From assembly GCF_001601825.1 (NCBI RefSeq), contig NZ_LUJK01000009.1, positions 19,732 through 83,731 of the forward strand: a stretch of DNA of 64,000 nucleotides, written 5' to 3'. The notes under the pieces were generated by a model, which had not been told where the DNA came from, did not search any database, and saw nothing but the letters and a program-made list of their open reading frames with translations. The position numbers and the translations under genes are program-made. The stretch comes from Limnobacter sp. CACIAM 66H1. Lineage in GTDB: Bacteria; Pseudomonadota; Gammaproteobacteria; Burkholderiales; Burkholderiaceae_B. Positions 9,629 through 18,798 of this stretch are shown in pieces (position 1 is the first letter of the stretch; every line of letters begins with the position of its first letter).

Positions 9629-9678
9629 TTGAAGTCCTCCAAAAAGTTAATGAACAGTCAGTAAATTAATTCCATGCC

Positions 9679-9707
9679 ATTGTATCGAATAAATTGTGCG
9701 ATTGCAA
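9679..9707 (-). promoter_or_regulatory. Sigma-70 promoter of ahpC
   Basis: On the minus strand TTGCAA (9702-9707) and TACAAT (9679-9684) are separated by exactly 17 bp, about 50-80 bp before the ahpC start. Immediately upstream (about 9718-9750) is an AT-rich stretch with GATAG/GATAA elements that might be an OxyR site, but the match is weak. Confidence 0.7.
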
Positions 9708-9750
9708 AAGTTTATTGGATAAGATTATCAATGAAAAATGACTATCAAGT

Positions 9751-9963
9751 CAATTGCTTGCTTGAATCGACTCTAACTCTCTAATCCAAAAGGGAAAAGG
9801 GTTTTGAGGGGTTTTTTGAAGAATGATGGATGAGAATTGTTTTGAAAAAAGACTCTAAAAAAATGCTGATTGACGAATTTCTGATGATTTTCTTGAGTGT
9901 GGTGGTGCACTGCAAAACAAACCCCGACTGTGATCGTAAACGTGTCGTCCACCACCCTAAGCA
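9751..9963. other. Intergenic stretch between ahpC promoter and TetR gene end
   Basis: Together with the ahpC promoter this makes a gap of about 335 bp. It is AT-rich with several A tracts. A frame of about 94 codons running into the TetR gene on the minus strand has no family look and no ribosome binding site, so I see no gene here. Confidence 0.6.
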
Positions 9964-10563
9964 TTATTTTTGATGTTGAATCAACCCCGCCCAAAGCAGA
10001 TTGAACATGGTGTTCACCACCGTGGCTTTGGGCAAGTGGGGTTGAGTCAGCCACCACTTGGCCAGTTGTTCTCCTGCGCCCGACAGGGCGTGGGCGGTGG
10101 CCACAATTTCTTCTTCCGACACAATGCCTTTTAAATCGCCCAGTAGAAGGGCTATGCGGTTTACCGTGTCAAAGCGCAATTGCCCTGCGGCTTGTGCGGC
10201 TGGGCCAGCTACAGCAGCACCACTGTCGTAGAGAAATCGAAACGCATCTCGCTCAACTTCCACAAATGAAAAATAACCCTCAATACCGCCGCGCAAGCGA
10301 CCCTGAAGGCCTTCACCTGTAAGGGCGCGCTCAATAATGTAACTATTCAGCACTTCTCGTGCTTTTTTCAGGCAGGCCAGATAAATGCCATCTTTGTTGC
10401 CGAACAATTTGTACACCACGGGCCGGGTCACGCCAGCCGCTCTCGCGATGTCTTCCATGGCTGTGCCTTGGTAACCCCTTTCCACAAACATCCGCTGCGC
10501 AACTTCGAGCAGTTGACGTTCTCTGTCCTCAGGTTTCATGCGGGTTTGCACTGGTTTTAACAT
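9964..10563 (-). CDS. TetR-family transcriptional regulator
   Basis: A 199-residue TetR regulator. The N-terminal helix-turn-helix is clear: RERQLLEVAQRMFVERGYQG, then MEDIARAAGVTRPVVYKLFGNKDGIY (about residues 14-60). The C-terminal domain is of unknown ligand. It is transcribed away from the two lipoprotein hydrolase genes, and the 126-bp gap between them contains a palindrome (AGTTACAGTAATGTAACT) that is a natural operator candidate. The start at 10563 is taken as the first ATG; an ATG at 10539 is possible. It probably controls itself and the hydrolase operon. Confidence 0.9.
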   Translation of the reverse strand: MLKPVQTRMKPEDRERQLLEVAQRMFVERGYQGTAMEDIARAAGVTRPVVYKLFGNKDGIYLACLKKAREVLNSYIIERALTGEGLQGRLRGGIEGYFSFVEVERDAFRFLYDSGAAVAGPAAQAAGQLRFDTVNRIALLLGDLKGIVSEEEIVATAHALSGAGEQLAKWWLTQPHLPKATVVNTMFNLLWAGLIQHQK

Positions 10564-10631
10564 TGTTAACTCGTTGAATTTACTATGGAAAAACTACACT
10601 AGACGTATTACAACTTCATAAATTAATCTCT

Positions 10632-10649
10632 AGTTACAGTAATGTAACT
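10632..10649. promoter_or_regulatory. Palindromic operator between TetR and lipoprotein hydrolase genes
   Basis: AGTTACAGTAATGTAACT has perfect 6-bp arms (AGTTAC/GTAACT) around a 6-bp centre. It lies 40-58 bp before the lipoprotein start and about 70-86 bp before the TetR start, the usual placement for a TetR operator controlling both genes. Confidence 0.55.
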
Positions 10650-10689
10650 TAAGGGTCGAACACAAGGCCCCACGTACAAAGAGAGAGAC

Positions 10690-13143
10690 ATGAGGACGAC
10701 AAACCGGGTTGGGGCCATTGTATTGGCTTGGGCTTTGCTATTGGGTGGGTGCATGGGCGATTCAGCATCGCCGCAGGCTGACAACCCCACCATCACCAAT
10801 CCCAATGAGGAGGAACCCGACACGCCGGTGGATCCGGAAGATCCAGACAACCCTGGCGATGGCGGGGGTGACGATGGTGGCGGGGGTGTTGAGCCTCCCT
10901 TGTTTCCTAAAGACCCTGTGGTACGAACTGAGCCAGCCGGCACCGGCGCTGCGCCAGCGGGTGCCGAGCGCTGTGATCCGCTGGACCCGGCCTACTGTCT
11001 GTTCCCATTTCCGAACAATTACTTCACAACCGCAGACACGCAAACCGACACCAAGATGCGGGTGAATTTGAATGCATTGGCCATGCCCAAGAACATTGCG
11101 GGCAAGCCCATCGATCCCACTGACTGGAATCGCAATGACGGGTTTTCTCCCGGTCAACCTATTCTGACGCGTGTACCCGGGCTTGATTTGCAAAAAACGG
11201 GTGCAGTGCCCATTACCAATATCGAAGCGAGTTTGCAGCGCAATCAGCCGATTGTGCTGATTGACACCTTGACTTTGAAGAAACAATTGATTTGGGCTGA
11301 ACTGGACGCCAACATCACCCAGGGCCGTTTGAGCTTGCCCAACGCAGATCCTGGCCCCGCGTTGGTCATTCGGGTGGCCAAAAATCTGGAACCGGGGCGA
11401 CGTTACATCGTGGCCATGCGAAATCTGAAAAACAGTGCTGGCGACACCCTACAGCCCAACCCGGTATTCAAGGCGTACCGGGATGGCACACCGCTGGCGA
11501 ACGCTGCGCAAAATGCCCGCAAACCGCTGATGGAAAATATTTTCAGCGTGCTGAACCTGGCGGGTGTTGAACGTGAAAATCTCTACCTTGCATGGGACTT
11601 CACTGTCGCATCAGAAAGGAACCTGACTGAACGCCTGATTCATGCGCGTGATGTGTCCATCGAAGCGACAGCCTCGCAATCGCCCAACTTTACGATTGAT
11701 GCAGTGATTGAGAATCCGGAGAACGGATCAGCCAGTGAAATTACCGCAAGACGAATTCGTGGTCACATTGATGTGCCATGTTTTCTCACCAGCCCGAATT
11801 GTTTGTCGGGTGGCACTTACAACTATCCGCTGGTGCCCACTGGCAGCCCGGCCACAGCCCTGCCGCAGCGAAACCCCCTGACGCCAAATGCCAGCGTGCC
11901 GTTCATTTGCTCCATTGCGCGCAAAAACCTGGACACGGGTGAACCTGCGCGCGCGTCCTTGTATGGTCATGGTTTGCTGGGCTCTCGCGATGAAGGCAAC
12001 ACCTATGATTTGAATGTGCGCATGATGGCCGAGCGCCACAATTTCCTGTTCTGCATGGTGGATTGGGCCGGCTTGGCCACGGGCAATCAGCCTGATGATC
12101 CCGATGACAATCGCAAATACGATCCCTTCTGGGATGCGGCGGGCGGTGATTTGGCCAGTACGGTGTTGATGTTGACGGACTTCAGCGGCTTCAATCGCCT
12201 CACCGATCGGTTGCAACAGGGCTTTTTGAACTTCACGATGTTGGGTCGGGCCATGATTTCCGAGAATGGATTTTGTACTCACCCCGCTTTTCAGAAAGAG
12301 GGCAAATGCCTGATTAACCGCAGCGAATTGTTTTACGACGGCAATTCGCAAGGCGGCATCAATGGTGGACCTGTCACAGCGATTTCGCCGGACATTCAAG
12401 CCGCAACGTTGGGTGTACCGGGCATGGCTTACTCCACCTTGTTGCAACGCTCCGTGGATTTTGCACCCTACGCCCCAGCGTTTTACGAGGCTTATCCCGC
12501 TTCGCTGGATCAGCAATTCATTCTCTCGCTGATTCAGATGTTGTGGGATCGGGGTGAGAACAATGGTTACGCCTGGAGTTTGGCCCCAGGTCGGGAGTTG
12601 CCTGGCACGCGACCCAACAAGCGTGTATTGCTGATCCCCGCATTTGCTGATCACCAGGTGTATATGAACACTGCGGAAATCATGGCGAGAACCATAGAGG
12701 CGCCATTGCAATGCCCCGCCGTGGTGGGTGGTCCTTCCGCTCAGCGCGGGCCTGCGGTGCTCAAGCAGGCCCACCCTGCTGTGCGTGCCGAACAGGAGCA
12801 GTTTCCGAATGTGTCTTTCGGGCGCAGGCACCCCGATGATCATCCGTATTTCGGTTTGCCATGCATCAAAAAGTATCCGCATGCAGGCAATGCGCTCACC
12901 GTGTGGGACAGCGGCCCCATGACGAATGCCGATGGTTCTGCGAATCCCAATGGCAGTGCGCCGCCGCCGCTGGACAACCGACCCATGACCACAGGTTATG
13001 GTGCCGATCCGCACGGTCACCCCCGCAACGAAGAAAAAAACATGGACATGAAGTCTGCGTTCTTGAAAAAGCAGGGTGCGTTGATTGATGTGTGCAATGG
13101 CATGCCATGCACGTCTCGCGGGTTCAACCCGTCGTTGAAGTAA
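10690..13143 (+). CDS. Large secreted lipoprotein with alpha/beta-hydrolase domain
   Basis: 817 residues. The N-terminus has a lipoprotein signal (ALLLGGCMG, lipid Cys near residue 21), then an acidic Pro/Gly/Asp linker (EEEPDTPVDPEDPDNPGDGGG) and a probable beta-sandwich region. The C-terminal half looks like an alpha/beta hydrolase: nucleophile S553 in YDGNSQGGINGG, candidate acid D654 in PAFADHQV and candidate base H775 in GADPHGHPR. The likely role is an outer-membrane-anchored esterase or lipase, inferred from the triad and from the next gene, a ceramidase-like lipoprotein 9 bp downstream. I do not recognise a characterised homologue. A divergent TetR gene and palindromic operator suggest substrate-induced expression. 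Confidence 0.8.
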   Translation: MRTTNRVGAIVLAWALLLGGCMGDSASPQADNPTITNPNEEEPDTPVDPEDPDNPGDGGGDDGGGGVEPPLFPKDPVVRTEPAGTGAAPAGAERCDPLDPAYCLFPFPNNYFTTADTQTDTKMRVNLNALAMPKNIAGKPIDPTDWNRNDGFSPGQPILTRVPGLDLQKTGAVPITNIEASLQRNQPIVLIDTLTLKKQLIWAELDANITQGRLSLPNADPGPALVIRVAKNLEPGRRYIVAMRNLKNSAGDTLQPNPVFKAYRDGTPLANAAQNARKPLMENIFSVLNLAGVERENLYLAWDFTVASERNLTERLIHARDVSIEATASQSPNFTIDAVIENPENGSASEITARRIRGHIDVPCFLTSPNCLSGGTYNYPLVPTGSPATALPQRNPLTPNASVPFICSIARKNLDTGEPARASLYGHGLLGSRDEGNTYDLNVRMMAERHNFLFCMVDWAGLATGNQPDDPDDNRKYDPFWDAAGGDLASTVLMLTDFSGFNRLTDRLQQGFLNFTMLGRAMISENGFCTHPAFQKEGKCLINRSELFYDGNSQGGINGGPVTAISPDIQAATLGVPGMAYSTLLQRSVDFAPYAPAFYEAYPASLDQQFILSLIQMLWDRGENNGYAWSLAPGRELPGTRPNKRVLLIPAFADHQVYMNTAEIMARTIEAPLQCPAVVGGPSAQRGPAVLKQAHPAVRAEQEQFPNVSFGRRHPDDHPYFGLPCIKKYPHAGNALTVWDSGPMTNADGSANPNGSAPPPLDNRPMTTGYGADPHGHPRNEEKNMDMKSAFLKKQGALIDVCNGMPCTSRGFNPSLK

Positions 13144-13152
13144 GGGGCCGCA

Positions 13153-14760
13153 ATGATCAAAACAATTCGATGGGTTGCCTTGTTTCAGTGCTTCTTGTTA
13201 TCGGCCTGTTTGAATTCCGGCAACGATTCAGTGACTGCCTCGCGAACTGACACCAATGAAAACGACCCACCTGTGATCGTGGATCCACCCCCTGGAAACG
13301 GTGGTGGCAATGGTGGCGGCAACGGTGGCGGTAATCCGAACTTGCTCGACACTTCCCAATTTCGTGCAGCTTCGGCCAAACGAAACATTGACCCGACTCC
13401 CGCACAAATTCAGGGTGTGGTCACCAGCAGCACGCCGGTGGTTGGCAAGCTGCAACAATTCAATCTGGGCGGGTATGGCGGGTTTGCATTCAACGGACCG
13501 CAAGACCTTGTGAACTTCGATATCGGCGGGCCACCCGCCAACGGAATCGGCGATGGCACTTTTGTGCGTGTGTTTGTGCTGGAGGGGCAGGCTGAGCCTG
13601 CGAACCGGGTGGTGTTTGTCACCATCGACGCGATAGGTGCGGGCAATGTGATTCAAAACAAACTGAAAGCCGCCGTAGCTCAGGCTGCCAGTGTCCCACC
13701 CAACAATGTATTGTTTGCACAAACCCATTCGCACTCCGGTGCCGATCTGCAGGGTTTGTGGGGTGGAGTACCCGCCAGTTGGTTGAATTGTGAGAAGGCT
13801 GACCCTGCGCAGGCATGTGACCCGGCTTTGAAAGGTGGCCTGTACCAATTGGCCGCCGAAGCCACGGCTGAGGCTGTGGCCAACTTGAAGCCAGCCTATA
13901 TTGATTTCGCGCAAACTGCACTGGAAGGCGAAGCGCGCTTGAACAACTTCCGGCGATGTGATCCGGATGATTCCAGAATTCCCGACCCGACGCTTACTTT
14001 GCTGCAGGCCCGCACTGCCCGAGGTGAGGTGTTGGGCTCTGTGTTGAACTATGCCGCACACCCCACTGTATTGAATTCCAGCAACCGCCTGGTGCACACC
14101 GACTGGGTGGGAGGAGCGCTGCGCTTGCTGGAGCGAAACTTCGATTCAACAGTGTTGTTCTACAACGGTGCGATTGCAGATGCATCGCCCCGTGCGCCCG
14201 CTGCGGAAGACCCCTATGAAAGGGCAAACGCCATGGGCGTGTCAGTGGCGCAAGCCGCGATGAATGCCTTGCCTGGTCGCAAAAAGGTAGAGGGTGGTTT
14301 GCTGGTGAATCATGCCACCGCATTTCTTCCGGTGACCAACCCGCTGTTCGTGGGGGCAGGCGGCCTGCGAAGTTTCAATGGCTATTACAACTTCACCCCG
14401 CTGGGCGAGGAACTTGCAGCCAATATTCCGGGGTTCGAGAACTTGCCGCAGGTGGCTTTGTATGCGGAAACGCCGGTCAGCCGAATTCAATTGGGGCAGG
14501 GCGAGGGCAAGGTGCTGGAGCTGGTCACCATTCCTGGCGAAGGCTCCAAAGGCATGGCTGACTCCATTCGTGCGCGAAGCGAAAACCCCATGATGTTGCT
14601 GGGCCTGACCCACAATTCATTGGGATATATCTTGACGGAAAATGAGTTTGGCAACGGCTTGTTTGAATGCCAATCGTTTTATGAGGAGACTGTGTCGCTG
14701 GGGCCTTTTACAACCCCAGCGTTGAATTTGCAGGCTTACGATCCGCTGTTTGCGCAATAA
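13153..14760 (+). CDS. Neutral ceramidase-like lipoprotein
   Basis: 535 residues with a lipoprotein signal (CFLLSACLNSG), a Gly/Asn-rich linker (GGNGGGNGGGN) and a domain resembling the N-terminal catalytic domain of neutral/alkaline ceramidases. Conserved-looking elements are THSHSG (H192, H194; ceramidases have HTHSGPGG), AAHPTVLNSSN (H303) and NGAIADASPR, where S345 aligns with the catalytic Ser of GDVSPN. Ceramidases cleave the amide of ceramide; here the Ser motif is variant, so a related amidase or lipid substrate is possible. It follows the alpha/beta hydrolase lipoprotein by 9 bp and is surely in its operon. Its stop is 13 bp from the stop of a convergent gene. Confidence 0.8.
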   Translation: MIKTIRWVALFQCFLLSACLNSGNDSVTASRTDTNENDPPVIVDPPPGNGGGNGGGNGGGNPNLLDTSQFRAASAKRNIDPTPAQIQGVVTSSTPVVGKLQQFNLGGYGGFAFNGPQDLVNFDIGGPPANGIGDGTFVRVFVLEGQAEPANRVVFVTIDAIGAGNVIQNKLKAAVAQAASVPPNNVLFAQTHSHSGADLQGLWGGVPASWLNCEKADPAQACDPALKGGLYQLAAEATAEAVANLKPAYIDFAQTALEGEARLNNFRRCDPDDSRIPDPTLTLLQARTARGEVLGSVLNYAAHPTVLNSSNRLVHTDWVGGALRLLERNFDSTVLFYNGAIADASPRAPAAEDPYERANAMGVSVAQAAMNALPGRKKVEGGLLVNHATAFLPVTNPLFVGAGGLRSFNGYYNFTPLGEELAANIPGFENLPQVALYAETPVSRIQLGQGEGKVLELVTIPGEGSKGMADSIRARSENPMMLLGLTHNSLGYILTENEFGNGLFECQSFYEETVSLGPFTTPALNLQAYDPLFAQ

Positions 14761-14773
14761 GCCTCATCAAGGT

Positions 14774-15058
14774 TTAGAACTTGGACTTGGCCTTGTCAAA
14801 GGCCTCTTTGATGCTGTCCCAAGCGCTGTTCGCACCTTCTTTCAAGCTGTCGAAGGCTTCAGCGCTGGCGCCCTTGAGCTCTTCCAGTTTTGAGCGGCCC
14901 TGCGCCAGCTTGGCTTCCAGTGCATCGATTGATTCGTTCAACTCTTTTTTGGCGTCAGCAGATTTACCGTCGGCTTTGGCCTTGAGTTTGTCCAGGTCTG
15001 CTTTCCATTCGTCCAGTTGGGCGTTCAGCTTGGCCTTGTAGTGTTCGAGGTCTGCCAT
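14774..15058 (-). CDS. Small helical coiled-coil protein
   Basis: 94 residues, very rich in Lys, Ala, Glu and Asp, without Cys and with continuous heptad-like spacing (HYKAKLNAQLDEWKADLDKL and so on): a single long amphipathic helix or coiled coil, similar to apolipoprotein-like or stress-associated helical proteins in many proteobacteria. The ribosome binding site AAGGAGT lies 5 bp before the ATG. Standing alone between two plus-strand genes; function unknown. Confidence 0.8.
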   Translation of the reverse strand: MADLEHYKAKLNAQLDEWKADLDKLKAKADGKSADAKKELNESIDALEAKLAQGRSKLEELKGASAEAFDSLKEGANSAWDSIKEAFDKAKSKF

Positions 15059-15239
15059 GTGTGTACTCCTTCATGTTGAATTACTCGAGGTGTCAGGGTA
15101 ACGTCACTTTGTGACCCGACGTTGACCAAAACCCAGAGTCATTCCTCTAAAACACGTTTCCGTCACTGGAAAATGCTTATGATGTTGCTATCTGCAAATA
15201 GCGCACATTTTTGCCGGGCAGTTTTTGGCGGTCCTCACC

Positions 15240-16142
15240 ATGTCTTTGTTTGAAACCACAGAAGTTCTGGTTTTCTTCAACGTGCTGTTGCAGCAGTTGG
15301 GCGCACCTGTGCCTGCCGTGCCCACCATGATCTTGTCAGCCAGTTTGTCAGGGCAGTGGTCGGGTATTTTCTTGCTGGCAGTGATTGCAACTTCTGCGTC
15401 CTTGATTGCTGACTGGATTTGGTACATCGCGGGTCGTTACTACGGCTACCGGGTCCTCTCCATACTGTGTAAATTGTCCATTAACCCTGAATCGTGTGTC
15501 AGCCAAACTGAATCCCGTTTTCGCGTGTGGGGTCCTTGGTCACTGGTGGTCGCCAAGTTCATTCCCGGGTTTTCCACGGTGGCGCCTCCCATTGCAGGCG
15601 CTGTGAAAATGTCCATTCTCAAGTTCACGATTGCCTCGGCTGTGGGCGCGTTTTTGTGGGCCATGGCTGCCCTGTTGGCTGGCTGGTTGTTTCAGGATCA
15701 GGTCAATGCAGTGTTTGCAGCTTTGCAGGACAATCTTTTCATTGTGGGTGTGGTGGCCGCACTGATTTGCGCGTTCTGGCTGATGTGGAAGTTGGCCCGC
15801 CGCGATGCATTTCAGGCGCGCTTGAAAATGCCCAAAGTGCCCGCCGATGAAGTGCTGGCTTTGGTCAAAACCGGTCATTCCAATCTACGGCTCGTCGATC
15901 TGCGGCCCGCCATAGTTCAGGAAGCCGAGCCATTGGCAGGCTGGTTACCCGCCAACGCCGAAAGCGCTTTGGCCGCAGCCCGCGCCTGGCCCAAAACTGA
16001 CTTGATCGTGACCATGTGTGCTTGTCCTGATGATGTCAGTGCCGCCCATGTGGCTGGCCTTTTGCGCAAACAGGGTTACAGGCAGGCCAAAGCGCTGGAA
16101 GGTGGTTACGAGGCCTGGTTGGCCATCAAGCAATCCGATTAA
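15240..16142 (+). CDS. DedA-family membrane protein fused to rhodanese domain
   Basis: About 300 residues. The first ~200 form a DedA/VTT membrane domain with the family elements FPGFSTVAPPIAG-like FIPGFSTVAPPIAGAVKM and re-entrant and transmembrane segments; DedA proteins are linked to lipid scrambling, membrane potential and envelope stress. The last ~100 residues (from KVPADEVLALVKTG) resemble a rhodanese domain, with LVDLRP near its start and the putative active-site loop TMCACPDDVSA then the GGYEAWL end motif. DedA-rhodanese fusions are known. I start at the ATG at 15240 rather than an upstream TTG at 15225. Confidence 0.88.
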   Translation: MSLFETTEVLVFFNVLLQQLGAPVPAVPTMILSASLSGQWSGIFLLAVIATSASLIADWIWYIAGRYYGYRVLSILCKLSINPESCVSQTESRFRVWGPWSLVVAKFIPGFSTVAPPIAGAVKMSILKFTIASAVGAFLWAMAALLAGWLFQDQVNAVFAALQDNLFIVGVVAALICAFWLMWKLARRDAFQARLKMPKVPADEVLALVKTGHSNLRLVDLRPAIVQEAEPLAGWLPANAESALAAARAWPKTDLIVTMCACPDDVSAAHVAGLLRKQGYRQAKALEGGYEAWLAIKQSD

Positions 16143-16293
16143 TCGCAAGAATGAAGCGCTATCTGGCCACTGGCGCAACAATCCTCATCGAACTTAAATC
16201 GATTTACTGTAACCTTTGTGAATTGTTTAGCGTAATAAGTCTTGTTGTTTTCTTTTATATCCCAATTCTTCAATTTCATTACGGAACTTGACC

Positions 16294-17160
16294 ATGCGTT
16301 TGTTGACCAAAGCCCTGATCGGTGCTTTCAGTTTTGCCCTGGTTTCTACTCCAGTTGTTGCCCAAGAAGTGATTCAGTTTGGTGTGGGCTTGTACCAGCC
16401 TGACAAAGACAAAAACGACGCCACCTATACCCCTTTGGCCCAATACCTTGAAAAGAAACTGGGCAAACCCGTCAAGCTGCGCACGGTGAGCACCTGGGAA
16501 GGGTTGGCCAAATCGCTGGCCAATGGAGAGACCGACATTGCCCTGATGGGCCCTTGGGGTTATGTGTTGGCCAACAATGAAGCCAAAGCCCAAGCGGTGG
16601 CCACCATTGAATATGAAGGTAAACCGGAATACTTTGGCATCATGGTGACCAACCCGAAAAGCGGCATTAAAAGCATGGCCGATTTGAAAGGCAAAACCTT
16701 TGCATTTGGCGACAAAGGTTCAACGTCTGGCTATCTCATTCCCTTCCATTATTTTCAGAAGCAGGGCATTAACCCCGACACGTATTTCTCGAAAGTAATC
16801 AACACCAGCCATCAGGCCATTCAAACCCAGGTAACCCAAGGTGCAATTGATGCGGGCGCAGATTACAACCGCAACCGCGACGCCATGATTGCCGATGGTT
16901 TGATCAAGGCAGAAGATTCCAAAATCATCTGGACTTCGGACCCTTTGCCCAACGATGCATTTGCGGTCAGTGCAAAATTGTTTGAAGACAAAGCCTTTGT
17001 GGCCAAATTGCAGGAGGCCCTGCTGGGCATTGGCGCGGAACTGAAAAACCAGCCCAACCTGCTGCCACCGCGCTACACCGGGTTTGCCAAGAAAGACAAC
17101 AGCTACTACAAACCCATTCGTGATGCAGGCCTGGCCACCGGCCGCTTGCAACCCAAGTAA
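16294..17160 (+). CDS. phnD: Phosphonate/phosphite ABC transporter substrate-binding protein
   Basis: 288 residues. A Sec signal peptide (ALIGAFSFALVSTPVVAQ) is followed by a PhnD-type periplasmic binding domain: FGVGLYQPDKDKNDATYTPLA, STWEGLAKSLANGETDIALMGP, SGIKSMADLKGKTFAFGDKGSTSGYLIP. This group binds phosphonates, phosphite or phosphate analogues. The start is the ATG with ACGGA upstream. The gene is followed by permease and ATPase genes in the classical D-E-C order and by a metallophosphoesterase-like gene. Ligand is not readable from sequence alone. Confidence 0.93.
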   Translation: MRLLTKALIGAFSFALVSTPVVAQEVIQFGVGLYQPDKDKNDATYTPLAQYLEKKLGKPVKLRTVSTWEGLAKSLANGETDIALMGPWGYVLANNEAKAQAVATIEYEGKPEYFGIMVTNPKSGIKSMADLKGKTFAFGDKGSTSGYLIPFHYFQKQGINPDTYFSKVINTSHQAIQTQVTQGAIDAGADYNRNRDAMIADGLIKAEDSKIIWTSDPLPNDAFAVSAKLFEDKAFVAKLQEALLGIGAELKNQPNLLPPRYTGFAKKDNSYYKPIRDAGLATGRLQPK

Positions 17161-17178
17161 GGAATTGACCGCCACATC

Positions 17179-18061
17179 ATGAATTGGATGCAGTTCAAGC
17201 TTCACTTGCGAGGCCGGCTCGGGTTTTTCGGGCTGGTTTTTTTGTATGCGCTCATTGTGTTGGCCTGTATTTACAGTCTGGCCACGGCCGGTGATTTGTC
17301 CATGGGCCGCAACCCGGTGGCCAATTTCATTAAAACAGCCACGGAGTTCGCACGCCCCAGTTTTGTCGACGTGTGGTTGGGCGACCCCGCATACGAATAC
17401 AAAAGCGACGATGGCACCGTGCTGCGCACTGAGAATCGACAGGAAGTCGAAAAACAGTGGTTGGTGCAATTGGGTTTTGCCACCTGGACCACCTTCAAAA
17501 TCGCCACTCTGGGGTCTTTGTTGGGGGGCCATTCTGGCATTGCCTTTTGGAGTACTTAGCGCCCGGAACATCAAGGCGCCTCGTGTGGTCACAGCATTCT
17601 CGCGTTTGGTGCTGGACACCTCACGCTCCATTCACACTCTGGTGTTTGGTTTGGTGCTGGTGGGCATTGTGGGGCTAGGTCCCACAGCAGGTATTCTGGC
17701 CATCGCATTTCACAGCCTGGGCACGTATGGCAAGTTGTTTGCCGAATCCATTGAAACACTGGACATGGCCTCGATCGAAGCAGTCCGGGGCGTAGGTGCC
17801 AGTCCTTCACAAACTTTCTTCTGGTCGGTGTGGCCTAGCGTGTTGCCACAATGGGTCAGCAGTCACTTGTACTTGTGGGAGTACAACATTCGCGACTCCA
17901 CCATTCTCGGAATTATTGGTGCGGGTGGTTTGGGCCTGCTGATTTCTGAGGCAGTGTCCCTGTTTCAATGGGGGCGCTTGTCCAGCATTTTGATTGTGGT
18001 GGTGTTGATGGTGACCGCCTTCGATGCCATCAGTCGCAGAATCCGGACGGCCTTGCTATGA
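17179..18061 (+). pseudogene. phnE: Phosphonate-type ABC permease, frameshifted at a G6 run
   Basis: The first frame covers one transmembrane segment and a periplasmic loop up to TTFKIATLGSLLGG; the second carries the permease core, including the EAA-like loop ESIETLDMASIEAVRGVGAS and GIIGAGGLGLLI. Removing one G from the run 17523-17528 joins them as SLLGAILALPFGVLSARN, a normal PhnE sequence of about 293 residues. The last codons overlap the ATPase start as ATGA. As read, the permease would be dead and so would the transporter; sequencing error is the simplest explanation. Confidence 0.9.
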
Positions 18062-18795
18062 GCACCCCCATGATCGACATTCAAAACCTGGAAATGGTGA
18101 TTGCCGGGCGACGCATTCTGAAAGTGGATTCGCTTCACATTGCACGTGGCGAAAAGGTGGCCATTCTTGGGCGCAACGGTGCAGGCAAATCGACCCTGTT
18201 GCGTTGTTTGAACGGCTTTGTAAAACCCACTGCCGGGCACATCGTGGTCAACCGCCACACCGTGTTTCCGCTTCGTCGTGAGCGTGATTTGCGCCCTGTG
18301 CGAGCCGAGGTGGGGCAGGTCTTGCAAGGCCTGCATTTGGTTGCGCGCTTAAGCGCCATGGAAAATGTGTTGGTGGGTGGTTTGGCACGCATGCCGCGCT
18401 TGCGCAGTTGGGCGCGAATTTTCACGAATGAAGAAACCCAGCGTGCGCAAGCTGCATTGAAAGCAGTCGGTATGGCCCATCTGGCAGAAAAGCGGGCCGA
18501 CAAACTGTCGGGTGGTGAACGACAGAAGGTGGCGATTGCCCGCATGCTGGTGCAACAACCTGAACTGGTGCTGGCCGATGAGCCCACAGCGGCGCTTGAC
18601 CCTACAGCGGCAGATGAAGTGTGTGAACTCTTGGTCAAGGCCACAGAGAATTCCACCTTGATTACTGTGGTTCACAATGTGAGCCTGGTCCCCCTTCTTA
18701 GCCAACGGGTCATCGGCCTGAAAGCGGGCGAGGTGGTCCTTGATTGTGCAAGCCATGAATTAACCCAGGCCCACCTTGATGATTTGTACGAGTGA
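18058..18795 (+). CDS. phnC: Phosphonate-type ABC transporter ATPase
   Basis: 245 residues starting at the ATG inside the ATGA overlap with the permease. It carries the Walker A GRNGAGKST, Q-loop GQVLQGLHLV, ABC signature LSGGERQKVAIARML, Walker B ELVLADEP and the H-loop VVHNVS. It energises import of the ligand captured by PhnD. Similarity to PhnC is strong through the order of genes and the GLHLVARLSAMENVLVGGLAR region typical of this subfamily. Confidence 0.94.
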   Translation: MSTPMIDIQNLEMVIAGRRILKVDSLHIARGEKVAILGRNGAGKSTLLRCLNGFVKPTAGHIVVNRHTVFPLRRERDLRPVRAEVGQVLQGLHLVARLSAMENVLVGGLARMPRLRSWARIFTNEETQRAQAALKAVGMAHLAEKRADKLSGGERQKVAIARMLVQQPELVLADEPTAALDPTAADEVCELLVKATENSTLITVVHNVSLVPLLSQRVIGLKAGEVVLDCASHELTQAHLDDLYE

Positions 18796-18798
18796 AAC

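Noticed and set aside
9773..10057. Minus-strand frame of 94 codons at the TetR gene end
   Set aside because: Overlaps the regulator in another frame, has no ribosome binding site and no recognisable features.
11728..13020. Minus-strand frame of 430 codons inside the lipoprotein gene
   Set aside because: Antisense shadow of a gene with lipoprotein signal and hydrolase motifs; its translation is rich in Arg/His/Gly with no domain.
16143..16293. Pho box before phnD (CTGTAACCTTTGTGAATT)
   Set aside because: Only one half matches the CTGTCAT-N4-CTGTCAT pattern; too weak to list as a site.
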